A DNA stretch of 64,000 bases from Phycisphaeraceae bacterium (GTDB lineage Bacteria > Planctomycetota > Phycisphaerae > Phycisphaerales > UBA1924), in the NCBI GenBank assembly GCA_019636625.1, contig JAHBXE010000002.1, positions 62,001-126,000 on the forward strand, in the 5' to 3' direction. The notes beneath the pieces were generated by a model. The model made no database searches and was not told the DNA's origin. It worked only from the letters and a program-made list of their open reading frames with translations. Shown here piece by piece: positions 25,631 through 33,037 of the stretch. The translations under genes and the position numbers were made by a program. Positions within the stretch are counted from its first letter, which is position 1. Each line of letters opens with the position of its first letter.

Positions 25631-26379
25631 CGGTGAACATCAATACAACATTGGACCGCGCGGACCTGGAACGGCCGGACGTGGCGCCGACGGCGCGCGA
25701 TCTGAAGCGGTGGGTGTGGCGGTGGCGCTGCTCGGGCACGCCGCTGGGGGTGAACGGAGCCGTGAAGCGCCGGTGGTACGTGCGGTGGCACAAGATGTGG
25801 GAATATTCGCGAGGGCTGGCGTACACGGGGGCGTCGAGGCCGGCGCGGCAGGGTGGTGGGGGGGCGATGCAGATTCTGGATGTCGGCGGGGCGATGACCA
25901 TGCCGGTGTTCTACCTCGCGGGGCTGGGCGATCGGGTGGTCGTGCTGGATATCAACGAACCGATGACTCGGCAGATGAACGACATCGCCAGGGCCAGGGG
26001 GCTCAAGATCGATGGGCGGACGACCAACCTCGTTGATGAGGATGTAACCGCTGAACAACTCGGCGCCCCCGGCGGGTTCGACCGTGTGTACTGCTTCTGC
26101 GTGATCGAGCACATCCCCATGCCGGGGCAGGCCGTCGCGGCGAGACGGATGGCGGGTCTCCTCAAGCCCGGCGGGCAGATGTGCATCACCTTCGACTTCG
26201 GCGAGCACGCCCCGACCGAGCAGCCGCTGTACACGATGGAGCACGTGCACGCGATCCGCGAGGCGATCGGCCTCCCTCTCATCGGCGGCGAGTTCGAGGA
26301 CAACGGCCAACGCTTCCCCCTCAATCGCAAGTGGCCCGACAAGCAGTACACGTTTGGGTCGATGTTCTTTCGGAAGTGA
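25627..26379 (+). CDS. class I SAM-dependent methyltransferase
   Basis: A 250-residue methyltransferase coupled to the GT2 gene by a GTGA overlap (GTG start at 25627). Motif I is MQILDVGGAMTMPVFYLAGLG, followed by VVVLDIN (acidic residue binding AdoMet ribose), FDRVYCFCVIEHIP and LLKPGGQMCITFDF. These are the motifs of Methyltransf_11-like enzymes acting on small molecules or sugars. The C-terminus ends PDKQYTFGSMFFRK. Coupling to the GT2 suggests methylation of a glycan intermediate. Confidence 0.8.
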   Translation: MTVNINTTLDRADLERPDVAPTARDLKRWVWRWRCSGTPLGVNGAVKRRWYVRWHKMWEYSRGLAYTGASRPARQGGGGAMQILDVGGAMTMPVFYLAGLGDRVVVLDINEPMTRQMNDIARARGLKIDGRTTNLVDEDVTAEQLGAPGGFDRVYCFCVIEHIPMPGQAVAARRMAGLLKPGGQMCITFDFGEHAPTEQPLYTMEHVHAIREAIGLPLIGGEFEDNGQRFPLNRKWPDKQYTFGSMFFRK

Positions 26380-26425
26380 GGCGTTGACACATAGATGAGT
26401 ACAGGCGGAGGTGGGGGGAGTGGGG

Positions 26426-26917
26426 TTAGTCGAGGACAAAGGTGGCGCACTCCGCGGCGGTGTAGCGGGGGGTTTCTTCACCCATGTGGTAGCCGAGCAG
26501 GCGGAAGCCGCACGATTGCAGAACGCGGGTGGAAGCGGCGTTGGACCGGGCCGCGACGGCGTACAGCGGGCGGCGCGGGACTTCCCGGATCATGAGCGAA
26601 AGGGCACGCGTCGCGATGCCGCGGCCCCAGTGCTTCCTGTCGATCCAGTAGCCGATGTGATCGAGGTTGCCGACCTTGAAGCAGTTGATGGAGCCGACGA
26701 TCTCGCCCCCCACGAGGATGATGCGGGCTTCGTGGGGCGCTTCGGCTGTTGAGGAGGCGAATATCGTGTCCCATAGCGCGAGGAAAGCGGGTTCCGAGTA
26801 GGGCTTCGTGCCCGCCAGAGCGTTGGCGTCGGGATCGAGCTGGAGCCGGAACAGCGTGGGAAGATCGGCTGGGGTGGTGGGACGGAGGGACAGAGAGGGT
26901 GGGGGCGAGGGCGGCAT
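26426..26917 (-). CDS. GNAT family N-acetyltransferase
   Basis: A 163-residue RimJ/RimL-like acetyltransferase. It shows LRPTTPADLPTLFRL at the start, IDRKHWGRGIATRALSLMI (the acetyl-CoA pyrophosphate loop, about residues 92-110), and NAASTRVLQSCGFRLLGY near 125-142. It would transfer acetyl from acetyl-CoA to an amine; the substrate is not predictable. TACCCT lies 5 nt before the ATG. It marks the start of the repeat-rich accessory stretch and is convergent with the methyltransferase gene. Confidence 0.85.
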   Translation of the reverse strand: MPPSPPPSLSLRPTTPADLPTLFRLQLDPDANALAGTKPYSEPAFLALWDTIFASSTAEAPHEARIILVGGEIVGSINCFKVGNLDHIGYWIDRKHWGRGIATRALSLMIREVPRRPLYAVAARSNAASTRVLQSCGFRLLGYHMGEETPRYTAAECATFVLD

Positions 26918-26922
26918 GGGGA

Positions 26923-26928
26923 AGGGTA
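26923..26928 (-). promoter_or_regulatory. leaderless -10 box of the GNAT gene
   Basis: TACCCT is followed by TCCCC and the ATG at 26917. Confidence 0.5.
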
Positions 26929-26957
26929 GAAGTGAGCGGGTTGTGTCATCGAGGTGC

Positions 26958-26987
26958 CACTACCTTGCCGTCTTGGGCGAGGTGGTG
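26958..26987 (+). repeat. REP-like hairpin, family B (diverged copy)
   Basis: A 30-nt imperfect palindrome of the CACCACCTT...AAGGTGGTG family with two G-U pairs, followed by GCAGG. It lies in the gap 26918-27321, which otherwise holds copies 27046-27075 and 27235-27299 and no gene. Confidence 0.5.
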
Positions 26988-27045
26988 CAGGAGCATGGGT
27001 GTTCGTAGGTGGAACGAACCCGCGGGATGGTGGTTGGCATTGGGG

Positions 27046-27075
27046 CACCACCTTTCTGAGGACAGAAAGGTGGTG
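27046..27075 (+). repeat. REP-like hairpin, family B
   Basis: A perfect 13-bp stem (CACCACCTTTCTG/CAGAAAGGTGGTG) with loop AGGA, followed by the tail GCACGG. The same stem with one base change recurs at 34204-34233. Its GTGGCACGG end is shared with the family A hairpins. Confidence 0.75.
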
Positions 27076-27234
27076 GCACGGTGGTTGTGCCACGCGCCGG
27101 GGTCAAGGGCGCGAGGGGCACGCGAGTGACAACACGTTGTCACTCTGGTGGGGGGATGGGGGGCTTTGGGGGTGAGAATTGTGAGAGTGGTGTGGGGGAC
27201 GCGGGGGCTCGCGAGGTCGCCGGTGCCGATGAGG

Positions 27235-27299
27235 GGGTGGCCGAAGAGCACGGACCTTCAAAGCAAGGTCCGTGGCACGGGGAAAGGTCCCGGCCACCC
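27235..27299 (+). repeat. REP-like nested palindrome, family A
   Basis: An inner stem CACGGACCTT/AAGGTCCGTG (27249-27274) is followed by GCACGG, and an outer stem GGGTGGCCG/CGGCCACCC (27235-27243 and 27291-27299) encloses it. About 79 bases here (27228-27306) are nearly identical to 29422-29500 on the other side of the transposase gene. Confidence 0.8.
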
Positions 27300-27321
27300 G
27301 CCGGCCCATTTGGGTGCCTGG

Positions 27322-28347
27322 TCATGTCTTCTTTCGCTTCTTCGCGTCCGGTCGGTTGAGACCACATTCATCGGCCACGGCAAAGGTTATTCTCATGTTC
27401 TCCTCTGTGGACATGCCGAGCCAGTCCGTCATCTCGTTCAATCCCGGCCAGTGATCCATTAGGAACTTGCGCAATTTTGTTGTATCCAACGACACGTACC
27501 CCTCAGTCGGTTCCTTCTTGCCCTCCCACTTTGCGTCGCACAGGCAGGAGACAAAGACCTTAAGTGTATGTGATCCAGGGCCTGTGCGTACGTAGAAAAG
27601 AAGTTCTGGAAGCGCCTTGGCTAAGGCCGCCACGAACGTACGCACCTCTGGGATTTCAAATAGTTCTCTCGGATCGTCGTCAAAACCAAAGAAGATGAGT
27701 TCCATCTTTCCTTGGCACTGTAGAGCGAGTTCCTTGGTCACACGCAATCGATCAAAAAACATCCGCGTTTTTCCGACGTTGCACGTCGCCACATCATCTG
27801 GATCGACTATGTACATAACCGTCTCGGATTCCACGAGGAGTTTGTTCAACCTCCAGTACTCCTGCAGAGCCGCCATTTTGTCAACAACGGGACCGAGCAG
27901 CGACAACAGCGCCGCTTTTGACTCGGAGAGGCGGTTCGCAAATGGAACGGTTAGCGTCCATCCGCCTTCCGTGGGCCGGGTCTCTTCTGGGACAAAGCGC
28001 GTCCAGTAGGCGGTCTTGGTTGCAGGGTCGCAGATGATGATCAGGACGGGAACGGGGTAGTTGGAAAGGTAATTGAAGTGTTTGGTCTCACCGCGGTAGA
28101 CATACCCCCAGCGATTGGTCTCGCGCAGATACGACTCGCCGTGCTTGATCTGGGTGGCGAGAATCTGTCCGGTAACGAGACCTTCCTCAGTGATAACCTC
28201 CATCTGGCCATCAATGCCGAAGTCGTGCTCCTGATGATTTCGCTTGAATAGCCATTTGAACTGGTCAGTCGCGATGGCCGCTACCAGATTCACGCCGGCA
28301 TCACCCTGCTGCGCGGTTCTGCTGTATTGGGGGAACCCGTCCCTCAC
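27322..28347 (-). CDS. DUF4365 domain protein (restriction-endonuclease-like fold)
   Basis: A 341-residue protein whose N-terminal 150 residues match DUF4365. They show TDQFKWLFKRNHQEHDFGIDGQMEV with the acidic residue in GIDG, and ILATQIKHGESYL with the QxK pair, which fits a PD-(D/E)xK nuclease core. The C-terminal half is unrecognised. These domains occur in defence-related and mobile genes. By eye the gene is clearly AT-richer than its neighbours and uses more A/T-ending codons, a sign of transfer. The GTG at 28347 is supported by AGGAGGT 8 bases upstream, a textbook Shine-Dalgarno that few genes here have. It sits alone between REP hairpins. Confidence 0.7.
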   Translation of the reverse strand: MRDGFPQYSRTAQQGDAGVNLVAAIATDQFKWLFKRNHQEHDFGIDGQMEVITEEGLVTGQILATQIKHGESYLRETNRWGYVYRGETKHFNYLSNYPVPVLIIICDPATKTAYWTRFVPEETRPTEGGWTLTVPFANRLSESKAALLSLLGPVVDKMAALQEYWRLNKLLVESETVMYIVDPDDVATCNVGKTRMFFDRLRVTKELALQCQGKMELIFFGFDDDPRELFEIPEVRTFVAALAKALPELLFYVRTGPGSHTLKVFVSCLCDAKWEGKKEPTEGYVSLDTTKLRKFLMDHWPGLNEMTDWLGMSTEENMRITFAVADECGLNRPDAKKRKKT

Positions 28348-28502
28348 CGCAATCGACCTCCTGTTAATCGCCGATGGGCATTCTACATCGCTTGCTTGTC
28401 ATGCAGCGCGGCCGCTCACCGCGGCGCGGGGGTGAAGAGGAAGGGAAGGGAAGGGTCACGGCAGGTGGCGGGGACGCGCCCTCGAAGCGCGAATGAACCG
28501 TG

Positions 28503-28531
28503 CCACGGACCTTGCTCTTGAAGGTCCGTGG
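28503..28531 (-). repeat. REP-like hairpin, family A, inverted copy
   Basis: A perfect 11-bp stem (CCACGGACCTT/AAGGTCCGTGG, 7-base loop). The GTGGCACGG tail lies on the left, so this copy points the opposite way to the one at 28619. Together they form an inverted pair with tails outward, like a BIME, in the gap between the DUF4365 and transposase genes. Confidence 0.75.
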
Positions 28532-28618
28532 ATGAGGCGCACAACTGCAGATGAGTGGCGGGCAGCGTGTAAGGACTCCCGTGCAGACCAGCTTGCCATG
28601 GGGCGTCGCCGGTGGTCA

Positions 28619-28650
28619 CCACGGACCTTCAAGAGCAAGGTCCGTGGCAC
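28619..28650 (+). repeat. REP-like hairpin, family A, directly upstream of the transposase
   Basis: A perfect 11-bp stem CCACGGACCTT/AAGGTCCGTGG with loop CAAGAGC, followed by CAC. It ends 5 bases before the TAGTCT box and 17 bases before the transposase ATG. Confidence 0.8.
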
Positions 28651-28655
28651 GCCGG

Positions 28656-28661
28656 TAGTCT
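28656..28661 (+). promoter_or_regulatory. leaderless -10 box of the RAYT gene
   Basis: TAGTCT is followed by GAACCA (6 nt) and the ATG at 28668. The box is squeezed between the hairpin and the gene. Confidence 0.5.
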
Positions 28662-28667
28662 GAACCA

Positions 28668-29258
28668 ATGCAGCGCCCCGATGGCACATTTCAGAAACGA
28701 ACGCGTCGCTGGGAAACAGGCCCCCTCACGCGCTACCTGACGTTCTCGTGCTATCGCCGCATCCCGCTCCTCAACTCACCAAAGGTCCGCAACGATCTTG
28801 CCGCGTGCCTCGCGCGAGCGAAGGAGAAGTACAGCTTCCGCCTGATCGCGTGGGTCATCATGCCCGAACACGTTCACCTCATGCTCGAACCATCGAAGGC
28901 TGACGATGTCCCGTCCATCCTCACCTCGATCAAACAACCTGTGGCACAGCGCCTTCTCCGTTCGCTGCGCAAGTCCCAGGACGAGGCGCTCGCCGCCATC
29001 ACGACGCCCGCCGGCGAAGCCCGCGCCTGGCAGGAAGGCGGCGGCTTCGACCGCAACGTGCGGACACTCGATGAACTCCGCCGCGAGATCGTTTACATTC
29101 ACCACAATCCCGTTGAACGCGGCTTGGTGTCAACCCCAATCGAATGGGAGTGGTCTTCCGCTCGCTGGTACGCCGAGCTTCGGGCTGATGGCGCTGGCTG
29201 GGGCGGGCGCATTCCAATCGACAAGTCCGAAGTGGATTGGGGTCTCCAGAACCCATGA
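28668..29258 (+). CDS. REP-associated tyrosine transposase (RAYT, IS200/IS605 Y1-like)
   Basis: A 196-residue Y1 single-strand transposase. It has YLTFSCYRRIPLL near the N-terminus, the HUH metal-binding motif MPEHVHLML near residue 66, and the catalytic tyrosine segment EIVYIHHNPVERGLV near 142. The motif EGGGFDRNVRTLDEL upstream of the tyrosine is typical of the group. RAYTs bind, cut and move REP hairpins rather than a classical insertion sequence. Here the gene is bracketed by family A hairpins on both sides (28619, 29353, 29442). There are no IS200-type ends, so it is a domesticated or REP-mobilising enzyme. It appears intact. Confidence 0.88.
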   Translation: MQRPDGTFQKRTRRWETGPLTRYLTFSCYRRIPLLNSPKVRNDLAACLARAKEKYSFRLIAWVIMPEHVHLMLEPSKADDVPSILTSIKQPVAQRLLRSLRKSQDEALAAITTPAGEARAWQEGGGFDRNVRTLDELRREIVYIHHNPVERGLVSTPIEWEWSSARWYAELRADGAGWGGRIPIDKSEVDWGLQNP

Positions 29259-29352
29259 CGGACCAAGCACCGACTGGTGCCCGTGCCAAGCGAAATGTCC
29301 CAACCATCTGCCCGGATTAACGGCAGGCCGTCCGCCGGTGGTACGCTGAAGA

Positions 29353-29383
29353 CCATGGACCTTCAACGCAAGGTCCGTGGCAC
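29353..29383 (+). repeat. REP-like hairpin, family A, downstream of the transposase
   Basis: Stem CCATGGACCTT/AAGGTCCGTGG (one G-U pair), loop CAACGC, tail CACGGG. The following bases GCCGGCCACCTGCCG match the outer part of the 27235 and 29429 copies. Confidence 0.75.
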
Positions 29384-29428
29384 GGGCAATGTGCCGGCCA
29401 CCTGCCGAGGGTGTCGGGGCAGATGAGA

Positions 29429-29493
29429 GGGTGGCCGAAGACCACGGACCTTCAAAGCAAGGTCCGTGGCACGGGGAAAGGTCCCGGCCACCT
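29429..29493 (+). repeat. REP-like nested palindrome, family A
   Basis: Inner stem CCACGGACCTT/AAGGTCCGTGG (29442-29469), tail CACGGGG, and outer stem GGGTGGCCG/CGGCCACCT. It is a near-identical long copy of 27235-27299 and abuts the 82-bp array. Confidence 0.8.
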
Positions 29494-29503
29494 GCCGGGC
29501 CGA

Positions 29504-29888
29504 CCGGGGGTGCCGCGGCGCGGCGACCCCCCGGCTACTTTCGATCACCCCTTCGGGGTGAGGATGGAGGAGGGTGTGGTGCTTTCCGGGGGTGCCGCTG
29601 CGCGGCGACCCCCGGCTACTTTCGGTCACCCCTTCGGGGTGAAGAAGGCAAGTGAGGGAGTGCGGGTTTTCCAGCGGGGCCGAGCCACCCGTGGCTGATT
29701 TCGATCACCCATTTGGGGTGAAGAGGAGTTGTGTGTTGGGGATCGCTCTCTCCGGGGGTGCCGCTGCGCGGCGACCCCCGGCTATTTTCGGTCACCCCCT
29801 CGGGGTGAGGATGGAAGTGAGAGAGTGGCCTTTCCAGGGGTGCAGAGCCACCCCTGGCAACCGTCGCTTACCCCTCCGGGGTGAAGAG
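29504..29888. repeat. array of five double-hairpin units, period about 82 bp
   Basis: Units begin at 29504, 29586, 29671, 29752 and 29834. Each has a first hairpin (CCGGGGGTGCCGC...GCGGCGACCCCCGG in units 1, 2 and 4; CCA-GGGG...CCCC-TGG variants in 3 and 5), a link such as CTACTTTCG, and a second hairpin TCACCCC-TTC-GGGGTGA. These are followed by a 20-30-base A/G-rich segment that differs between units. It lies between the transposase region and the sdhB stop codon, with the last hairpin ending beside that stop, so it could also terminate sdh transcription. No gene or cas context. Confidence 0.8.
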
Positions 29889-29889
29889 A

Positions 29890-30669
29890 TCACGTCTTCT
29901 TCTTGAACATCTTGAACAGCTTCGTCACCGGGTCGAAGTACTCATCCACCACGCGCTCCTTGAGGGGGATGATCGCGTTGTCGGTGATGGTGATGTGCTC
30001 GGGGCATACCTTTGTGCAGCACTTGGTGATGTTGCAGTACCCCAGGCCCTGCGACTTGCGGAGGTCCGCCAGCCGGTCCTCCGTGTCCAGCGGGTGCATT
30101 TCCAGCGCGGCGGTGTAGACGAGGAAGCGGGGGCCGATGAACTCTTCGTGCTTGTGGTGGTCACGCAGGACGTGGCAGACATCCTGGCAGAGGAAGCACT
30201 CGATGCACTTGCGGAACTCCTGGACGCGGTCGACGTCGGCCTGGTCCATGCGCCAGGTGCCGTCGGGGGCGTCGGGCTTGCGGGGCTTGAAGGGCTTGAT
30301 CTTCTTCTTGACGTCGTAGTTCCAGGAGACGTCGGTGACGAGGTCCTTGATGAGGGGGAAGGCCTTCATGGGCTCGACGACGACGGGCATGTCGGTGGGG
30401 AGTTCATCCATTCGGGTCATGCACATGAGGCGGGGCTTGCCGTTGATTTCGGCGGAGCAACTGCCGCACTTGCCGGCCTTGCAGTTCCAGCGGCAGGCGA
30501 GGTCATTGGCCTGCTCGGCCTGGATCTGGTGGATGACATCGAGCACCACCATGCCGGGTGTCACGGTCGCGGTGTAGTCCTTGAAGGTGCCCGCGGTTTT
30601 GTCGCCGCGCCAGACGCGGAAGAGTTGCTTGCGGGTTTCGGAGGAGGCTTTGGCGGGTGCGTGTGACAT
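29890..30669 (-). CDS. sdhB: succinate dehydrogenase/fumarate reductase iron-sulfur subunit
   Basis: A 259-residue electron-transfer subunit at the cytoplasmic face of the membrane. The 2Fe-2S ligands are in CRWNCKAGKCGSC (near residue 59), the 4Fe-4S and 3Fe-4S ligands in CIECFLCQDVC (near 154) and CNITKCCTKVCPEHI (near 212). It passes electrons from SdhA to quinone through the membrane subunit. It is the last gene of the sdhCAB operon, 94 bases after sdhA. The lysine-rich C-terminus ends FKMFKKKT. The double-hairpin array follows immediately. Confidence 0.95.
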   Translation of the reverse strand: MSHAPAKASSETRKQLFRVWRGDKTAGTFKDYTATVTPGMVVLDVIHQIQAEQANDLACRWNCKAGKCGSCSAEINGKPRLMCMTRMDELPTDMPVVVEPMKAFPLIKDLVTDVSWNYDVKKKIKPFKPRKPDAPDGTWRMDQADVDRVQEFRKCIECFLCQDVCHVLRDHHKHEEFIGPRFLVYTAALEMHPLDTEDRLADLRKSQGLGYCNITKCCTKVCPEHITITDNAIIPLKERVVDEYFDPVTKLFKMFKKKT

Positions 30670-30763
30670 GGGGAGTCTCAGGAGAAGAAAGCCGTACGCG
30701 GGGGCGCGGAGAGGAACGCCGAGGATGCGGGGAAAGGGCGGAGTTGGGGAAGAGATGGTCGCA

Positions 30764-32587
30764 TCAAACGTTCTTGTTTTCTTCGATGACTTGCTTGAGG
30801 TCGTCGCGGAGGGGGGTGAGGGGTTGGCGGATCACCTGCATCTGGCCGTCCGGTCCCTTGCGGACGACGTGGTTGAAGGTGCCGAACTCCTCGGACTTGT
30901 TCGGGAAGTCCTCGCGGAACTGGGCGCCGCGGGATTCCTTGCGTTCGATGGCGGAGCGGGTGATCGCTTCCGAGACCGTGAGGAGGTTGGCGAGGTCGAT
31001 GGCGGTGTGCCAGCCGGGGTTGTACTCGCGTGAGGCGGAGGCGGAGGCCTTGGCGGCGCGGGCCTTGAGCTGCGCCAGGCCGTCGAGGGCCTTGGCCATT
31101 TCATCCTCGCGCCGCACGATGCCGACGAGGTCCTGCATCATGTCCTGCAACGCGTACTGCACCTGGTAGGGGTTCTCGCCGCCCGATCGATCGAGCGGGG
31201 CCAGGGTCTGCTTGAGGGCGGCATCGACGGCGGCCTGGTCGGTCTTGATGGGGCCGTTTTCCTTCGCGAACTTGGCGGCGTACTCGCCGGCTCGCTTGCC
31301 GAAGACGATGAGGTCCGACAGCGAGTTGCCGCCGAGGCGGTTGGCGCCGTGGAGGCCCGCGGCGACTTCGCCGGCGGCGAAGAGGCCGGGGACGGTGGAC
31401 ATCTGCGTGTCGCCGTCCACCTTGACACCGCCCATGACGTAGTGCGTGGTCGGACCGACTTCCATCGGCTCCTTGGTGATGTCCACGCCGGCGAGGGTGA
31501 TGAACTGGTGGTACATGGAGGGGAGCTTTTTCTTGATGTGCTCCTCTCCGTTGGCGAGCTTGGTCTTGATCCACGCGATGTCGAGGAAGACGCCGCCGTG
31601 GGGGCTGCCGCGGCCGGCCTTGACTTCGCGGTTGATGCACCGGGCGACGTGGTCGCGGGTGAGGAGTTCGGGGGGGCGGCGGGCGGACTTGTCGCCCAGG
31701 ACGTAGCGCCAGCCTTCTTCCTCGGAGTCGGCGGTGGAGGGTTTGTAGTTGTCGGGGATGTCGTCGAACATGAAGCGCTTGCCCTGGCTGTTGCGGAGGA
31801 CGCCGCCTTCGCCGCGGACGCCTTCGGTGACCAGGATGCCGCGGACGGAGGGGGGCCAGACCATTCCGGTCGGGTGGAACTGGACGAACTCCATGTCCAT
31901 GAGGTCGGCGCCGGCGTTGTAGGCCATGGCGTGGCCGTCGCCGGAGTATTCCCACGAGTTTGAGGTAATCTTGTAGGCCTTGCCGATGCCGCCGGTGGCG
32001 AGGACGATGGCTTTGGCTTTCCAGTAGTGGAGGGTGCCGGTGGGGCGGTCGTAGCCGACGGCGCCGATGACTCTTCCGTTCGGACCGTCTTTGATGATCT
32101 GCGTGACCGTGGTTTCCATGTAGATGGTCATGCCGCGGTGGACGGAGTGGTCCTGCAGCGTGCGGATCATTTCGAGGCCGGTGCGGTCGCCGACGTGGGC
32201 GAGGCGCGGGTAGCGGTGGCCGCCGAAGTTGCGTTGGTTGATGCGGCCGTCTTTGGTGCGATCGAAGACAGCGCCCCAGGCTTCGAGTTCGCGGGCGCGG
32301 TCGGGGGCTTCCTTGGCGTGGAGTTCGGCCATGCGCCAGTTGTTGAGGTATTGGCCGCCGCGCATGGTGTCGGCGAAGTGGGTTTTCCAGGAGTCGCGTT
32401 CATCGTTGTGGGCGAGTGCGGCGGCCATGCCGCCTTCGGCCATGACGGTGTGGGCCTTGCCGAGGAGGGATTTGCAGATGAGGCCGACGGAGACGCCGGC
32501 GGCGGAGGCTTCGATGGCGGCGCGGAGGCCGGCGCCGCCGGCGCCGATGACGATGACGTCGTGTTCGTGGGTTTGGAAGTCGGCCAT
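30764..32587 (-). CDS. sdhA: succinate dehydrogenase/fumarate reductase flavoprotein subunit
   Basis: A 607-residue catalytic subunit that oxidises succinate to fumarate. The FAD-binding dinucleotide fold is VIVIGAGGAGLRAAIEAS (near residue 11); the covalent-flavin histidine is in AHTVMAEGGMAAAL (near 46). Substrate-site residues are in THYVMGGVKVD (near 385) and NRLGGNSLSDLIVFG (near 418). Length and C-terminus are normal. AGGA stands 6 bases before the ATG, just outside the left inverted repeat of the S23 element that separates it from sdhC. Confidence 0.96.
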   Translation of the reverse strand: MADFQTHEHDVIVIGAGGAGLRAAIEASAAGVSVGLICKSLLGKAHTVMAEGGMAAALAHNDERDSWKTHFADTMRGGQYLNNWRMAELHAKEAPDRARELEAWGAVFDRTKDGRINQRNFGGHRYPRLAHVGDRTGLEMIRTLQDHSVHRGMTIYMETTVTQIIKDGPNGRVIGAVGYDRPTGTLHYWKAKAIVLATGGIGKAYKITSNSWEYSGDGHAMAYNAGADLMDMEFVQFHPTGMVWPPSVRGILVTEGVRGEGGVLRNSQGKRFMFDDIPDNYKPSTADSEEEGWRYVLGDKSARRPPELLTRDHVARCINREVKAGRGSPHGGVFLDIAWIKTKLANGEEHIKKKLPSMYHQFITLAGVDITKEPMEVGPTTHYVMGGVKVDGDTQMSTVPGLFAAGEVAAGLHGANRLGGNSLSDLIVFGKRAGEYAAKFAKENGPIKTDQAAVDAALKQTLAPLDRSGGENPYQVQYALQDMMQDLVGIVRREDEMAKALDGLAQLKARAAKASASASREYNPGWHTAIDLANLLTVSEAITRSAIERKESRGAQFREDFPNKSEEFGTFNHVVRKGPDGQMQVIRQPLTPLRDDLKQVIEENKNV

Positions 32588-32595
32588 TGGGGTTC

Positions 32596-33009
32596 CTAGT
32601 GCTGAGTGCTGGGTGCTGAGTGCTGAGGAGGAAGGGCGGGCTTGCCGATTCGGCGCGAGACCGCGCTTCGGAGACCGCCGATCAACCGTCCAACCTGAAC
32701 GGCCTGATCCATGAGTCGGTCAAAGCGATTCTGTTCGACATAGGCAACATCAAGTGCGACGTACAACAAGGATCGCACTTCTGCGCACGACGCCTTGGCT
32801 GTGGACAGTGCTTGGTGGAATTCCTTTGGACGATTGCGTTCAAACCCTTCGGCGACGTTCGACATGATGGACACAGCTGCCCTTTGGATCTGAGAACACA
32901 TTCCGAAGTCCCGTTGGAAGTTCGGGCCACGTGTTGCCGTGTAAACCTCGCGCACTAAATCTCGCGCCTTCTGCCAAGCTGTCAAGTCTTCGAATCTGGA
33001 TACGCCCAT
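32596..33009 (-). CDS. four-helix-bundle protein (S23/23S-rRNA intervening-sequence type)
   Basis: A 137-residue helical protein of the S23/IVP family: it starts GVSRFEDLTAWQKARDLVREVY and contains the signature IQRAAVSIMSNVAEGFERN and FHQALSTAKASCAEVRSLL. Family members were first found inside intervening sequences of 23S rRNA genes and are small pentameric helical bundles of unclear role. Here the gene lies between sdhC and sdhA and is bracketed by 22-bp inverted repeats. Its last ten codons are encoded within the left repeat, giving the odd tail PQHSAPSTQH. The ATG at 33009 is the family start; the frame runs further upstream only through the right repeat. Confidence 0.85.
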   Translation of the reverse strand: MGVSRFEDLTAWQKARDLVREVYTATRGPNFQRDFGMCSQIQRAAVSIMSNVAEGFERNRPKEFHQALSTAKASCAEVRSLLYVALDVAYVEQNRFDRLMDQAVQVGRLIGGLRSAVSRRIGKPALPPQHSAPSTQH

Positions 33010-33037
33010 GGCGTTCTCCTCAGCACTCAGCACTCAG
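32609..33037. mobile_element. S23 element bounded by 22-bp inverted repeats inside the sdh operon
   Basis: Left arm 32609-32630 and right arm 33016-33037 are inverted copies matching at 21 of 22 positions, built from the unit AGTGCTGAG. The left side carries additional tandem units out to 32599. The right arm overlaps the sdhC stop codon (33034-33036), so the element supplies that stop. In the operon mRNA the two arms would pair and loop out the S23 gene. Confidence 0.75.

Noticed and set aside
29504-29888. A CRISPR array
   Set aside because: The repeats are long double hairpins that differ between units, the intervening segments are A/G-rich and alike in character, and no cas gene is present.
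29377-29906. Short plus-strand proteins with repeated YFRSPLRGE- or TFGHPFGV-like peptides
   Set aside because: These are translations of the hairpin array and REP elements in different frames; none has a plausible start context.
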